From Escherichia marmotae (lineage in GTDB: Bacteria; Pseudomonadota; Gammaproteobacteria; Enterobacterales; Enterobacteriaceae), in the NCBI RefSeq assembly GCF_002900365.1, contig NZ_CP025979.1:1240001-1304000 (forward strand): DNA of 64,000 nucleotides, read 5' to 3'. A program made the position numbers and the translations under genes. The notes beneath the pieces were generated by a model. It was not told the origin of the DNA, made no database searches, and worked only from the letters and a program-made list of their open reading frames with translations. Within the stretch, counting starts at the first letter, position 1. Each line of letters starts with the position of its first letter. This document shows, one piece after another, positions 62,422 through 64,000 of the stretch.

Positions 62422-62982
62422 ATGAACAAGTTTTTATTTGCCGCTGCATTGATCATCAGCGGCCTGCTCGTTGGCTGTAATCAACTCACCCAGTACACGA
62501 TTAGCGAACAAGAAATTAACCAGTCGCTTGCGAAACATAATAATTTCTCAAAAGATATCGGTTTGCCCGGTGTGGCTGATGCCCATATCGTTCTGACAAA
62601 TCTGGCCAGTCAAATTGGCCGCGAAGAGCCAAATAAGATCACCTTAACCGGTGATGCCAATCTGGATATGAACTCTCTTTTCGGCAGCCAGAAAGCAACC
62701 ATGAAACTGAAGCTGAAGGCGCTGCCGGTGTTTGATAAAGAAAAAGGCGCGATCTTCCTGAAAGAGATGGAAGTGGTCGACGCAACGGTGCAGCCAGAAA
62801 AAATGCAAACGGTAATGCAAACATTGCTTCCCTATTTGAACCAGGCACTACGCAATTACTTCAACCAGCAACCGGCTTACGTTCTGCGCGAAGATGGTAG
62901 TCAGGGTGAAGCAATGGCGAAAAAACTGGCGAAAGGTATTGAGGTGAAACCTGGCGAAATTGTCATTCCGTTTACTGATTAA
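62422..62982 (+). CDS. yceB: YceB, outer-membrane lipoprotein (DUF1439)
   Basis: A 186-residue lipoprotein with lipobox L-L-V-G-C (Cys19), then a lipid-binding-like beta/alpha domain (I-S-E-Q-E-I-N-Q-S-L and K-A-T-M-K-L-K-L-K-A-L-P). Function unknown. The ATG at 62422 starts the signal peptide M-N-K-F-L-F-A-A; an open frame upstream to 62254 would bury the lipobox and is rejected. Confidence 0.93.
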   Translation: MNKFLFAAALIISGLLVGCNQLTQYTISEQEINQSLAKHNNFSKDIGLPGVADAHIVLTNLASQIGREEPNKITLTGDANLDMNSLFGSQKATMKLKLKALPVFDKEKGAIFLKEMEVVDATVQPEKMQTVMQTLLPYLNQALRNYFNQQPAYVLREDGSQGEAMAKKLAKGIEVKPGEIVIPFTD

Positions 62983-62987
62983 ACACG

Positions 62988-63016
62988 AAGGGCGCATTCG
63001 CGCCCTTTATTTTTCG
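62988..63016 (+). terminator. Terminator of yceB
   Basis: AAGGGCG (62988-62994) pairs with CGCCCTT (63001-63007) around a six-base loop, followed by a T-rich stretch to about 63014. It starts 6 bases after the yceB stop. Confidence 0.8.
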
Positions 63017-63021
63017 TGCAA

Positions 63022-63037
63022 AGGAAAACGTTTCCGC
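63022..63037. promoter_or_regulatory. PurR operator of pyrC
   Basis: AGGAAAACGTTTCCGC is a palindromic match to the PurR box (core AAACGTTT), 52 bases upstream of the pyrC start, where PurR is known to repress pyrC in E. coli. Confidence 0.8.
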
Positions 63038-63050
63038 TTATCCTTTGTGT

Positions 63051-63077
63051 CCGGCAAAAACATCCCTTCAGCCGGAG
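63051..63077 (+). promoter_or_regulatory. CTP-responsive leader hairpin of pyrC
   Basis: CCGGC (63051-63055) pairs with GCCGG (63071-63075) and would cover the GGAG ribosome binding site at 63074-63077. In E. coli pyrC, high CTP favours transcripts starting with C that carry this hairpin and are poorly translated, while pyrimidine starvation shifts the start downstream and removes it. The sequence here matches that arrangement. Confidence 0.7.
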
Positions 63078-63088
63078 CATAGAGATTA

Positions 63089-64000
63089 ATGACTGCACCA
63101 TCCCAGGTATTAAAGATCCGCCGCCCAGACGACTGGCACCTTCATCTCCGCGATGGCGACATGTTAAAAACTGTCGTGCCGTATACCAGCAAAACTTATG
63201 GCCGGGCCATCGTTATGCCCAATCTGGCTCCGCCCATAACGACCGTCGAAGCTGCCGTAGCGTATCGCCAGCGTATTCTTGACGCCGTACCTGCCGGACA
63301 CGATTTCACCCCGCTGATGACCTGTTATTTAACAGATTCGCTGGCCCCCAATGAATTGGAGCGTGGATTTAACGAAGGCGTGTTCACCGCGGCAAAACTT
63401 TACCCGGCAAACGCTACCACCAACTCCAGCCACGGTGTGACGTCGGTTGACACTATCATGCCGGTACTTGAGCGAATGGAAAAAATTGGCATGCCGCTGC
63501 TGGTGCACGGAGAAGTTACACACGCCGATATCGACATTTTTGACCGTGAAGCCCGCTTTATTGAAACGGTTATGGAGCCACTGCGCCAGCGCCTGACTGC
63601 GCTGAAAGTGGTTTTTGAGCACATCACCACTAAAGATGCTGCCGAATATGTTCGTGACGGTAATGAATTGCTGGCCGCTACTATTACCCCCCAGCATCTG
63701 ATGTTTAATCGTAACCATATGCTGGTTGGCGGTGTACGTCCGCACCTGTACTGCCTGCCCATTCTCAAACGTAATGTGCATCAACAGGCACTGCGTGAGC
63801 TGGTCGCCAGTGGCTTTAATCGCGTTTTTCTCGGGACTGACTCCGCACCACATGCACGTCATCGCAAAGAGAGTAGCTGCGGTTGTGCAGGCTGTTTTAA
63901 TGCACCAACGGCGCTGGGCAGTTACGCCACTGTATTTGAAGAAATGGATGCGTTGCAGCACTTTGAAGCGTTCTGTTCTTTAAACGGCCCGCAGTTCTAT
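63089..64000 (+). CDS. pyrC: PyrC, dihydroorotase (first 304 codons)
   Basis: The enzyme cyclises carbamoyl-aspartate to dihydroorotate in pyrimidine synthesis. The visible part holds the zinc ligands D-W-H-L-H-L near residue 15, the carboxylated lysine in A-K-L-Y-P-A-N-A near 103, the catalytic-site histidines in V-H-G-E and F-E-H-I-T-T, and the aspartate in L-G-T-D-S-A-P-H. The frame is open to the window edge; about 44 codons of the usual 348 are outside. Confidence 0.96.
   Translation, partial: MTAPSQVLKIRRPDDWHLHLRDGDMLKTVVPYTSKTYGRAIVMPNLAPPITTVEAAVAYRQRILDAVPAGHDFTPLMTCYLTDSLAPNELERGFNEGVFTAAKLYPANATTNSSHGVTSVDTIMPVLERMEKIGMPLLVHGEVTHADIDIFDREARFIETVMEPLRQRLTALKVVFEHITTKDAAEYVRDGNELLAATITPQHLMFNRNHMLVGGVRPHLYCLPILKRNVHQQALRELVASGFNRVFLGTDSAPHARHRKESSCGCAGCFNAPTALGSYATVFEEMDALQHFEAFCSLNGPQFY

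Overview
The window is a chromosomal segment of an Escherichia-type enterobacterium. Gene order runs from potD to pyrC and matches the E. coli K-12 region near 24-25 min, read in reverse. Most proteins are nearly identical to what I recall of K-12, but with enough substitutions that this is not K-12. Several neighbouring genes are broken or missing (ycfZ signal peptide, fhuE, flgE, flgA, grxB). A motility-defective lineage such as Escherichia albertii or a Shigella-like strain would fit. This is inference from memory, since no database search was possible.

Layout. 1-1740: potD 3' end, ymfA, ycfZ and a BIME. 1740-8000: cobB and nagK, then the lipoprotein-export operon lolCDE (minus strand), then ycfT. 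8113-20303: mfd, ldtC, bhsA/comR, ycfJ, ndh, and the minus-strand run ycfP-nagZ-thiK-lpoB-ycfL-hinT. 20440-20745: a small relic of the siderophore receptor gene fhuE. 20805-26807: ptsG, then ycfH, holB, tmk, mltG and pabC. 27190-33143: a six-gene chaperone-usher fimbrial operon on the plus strand, inserted between pabC and fabF, where K-12 has only a short spacer. 33211-39597: the fatty-acid/phospholipid cluster fabF-acpP-fabG-fabD-fabH-plsX-rpmF-yceD (minus strand). 39796-45203: yceF, rluC and rne with its long regulatory leader. 45399-56955: the flagellar cluster flgLKJIHGFEDCB (minus) and flgA-flgM-flgN (plus). 56995-64000: murJ, mviM, yceH, rimJ, mdtH, yceB and the first 304 codons of pyrC; grxB, expected between mdtH and yceB, is absent.

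Main points of interest. The fimbrial operon (major pilin, chaperone, usher, two-domain tip adhesin, two FimF/G-like minor pilins) looks horizontally acquired. The neighbouring pabC appears mosaic: its first ~120 codons are much more divergent than the rest, so the import probably ended inside pabC on one side and at the fabF 3' end on the other. The flagellar cluster carries two independent lesions, an in-frame amber codon in flgE and a one-base frameshift in flgA. Hook and P-ring assembly should fail although all other flg genes are intact. Together these suggest a lineage that is losing motility and has gained an adhesive surface organelle.

Other regulatory structure includes several REP/BIME elements, a perfect FNR half-site pair upstream of ndh, CRP/Mlc/SgrS-type sites at ptsG, sigma-28 promoters for flgM and flgKL, a PurR box and CTP-responsive hairpin at pyrC, and a 12-bp inverted repeat that could mask the mdtH ribosome binding site. 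No tRNA, rRNA, CRISPR array, transposase or prophage gene was seen.
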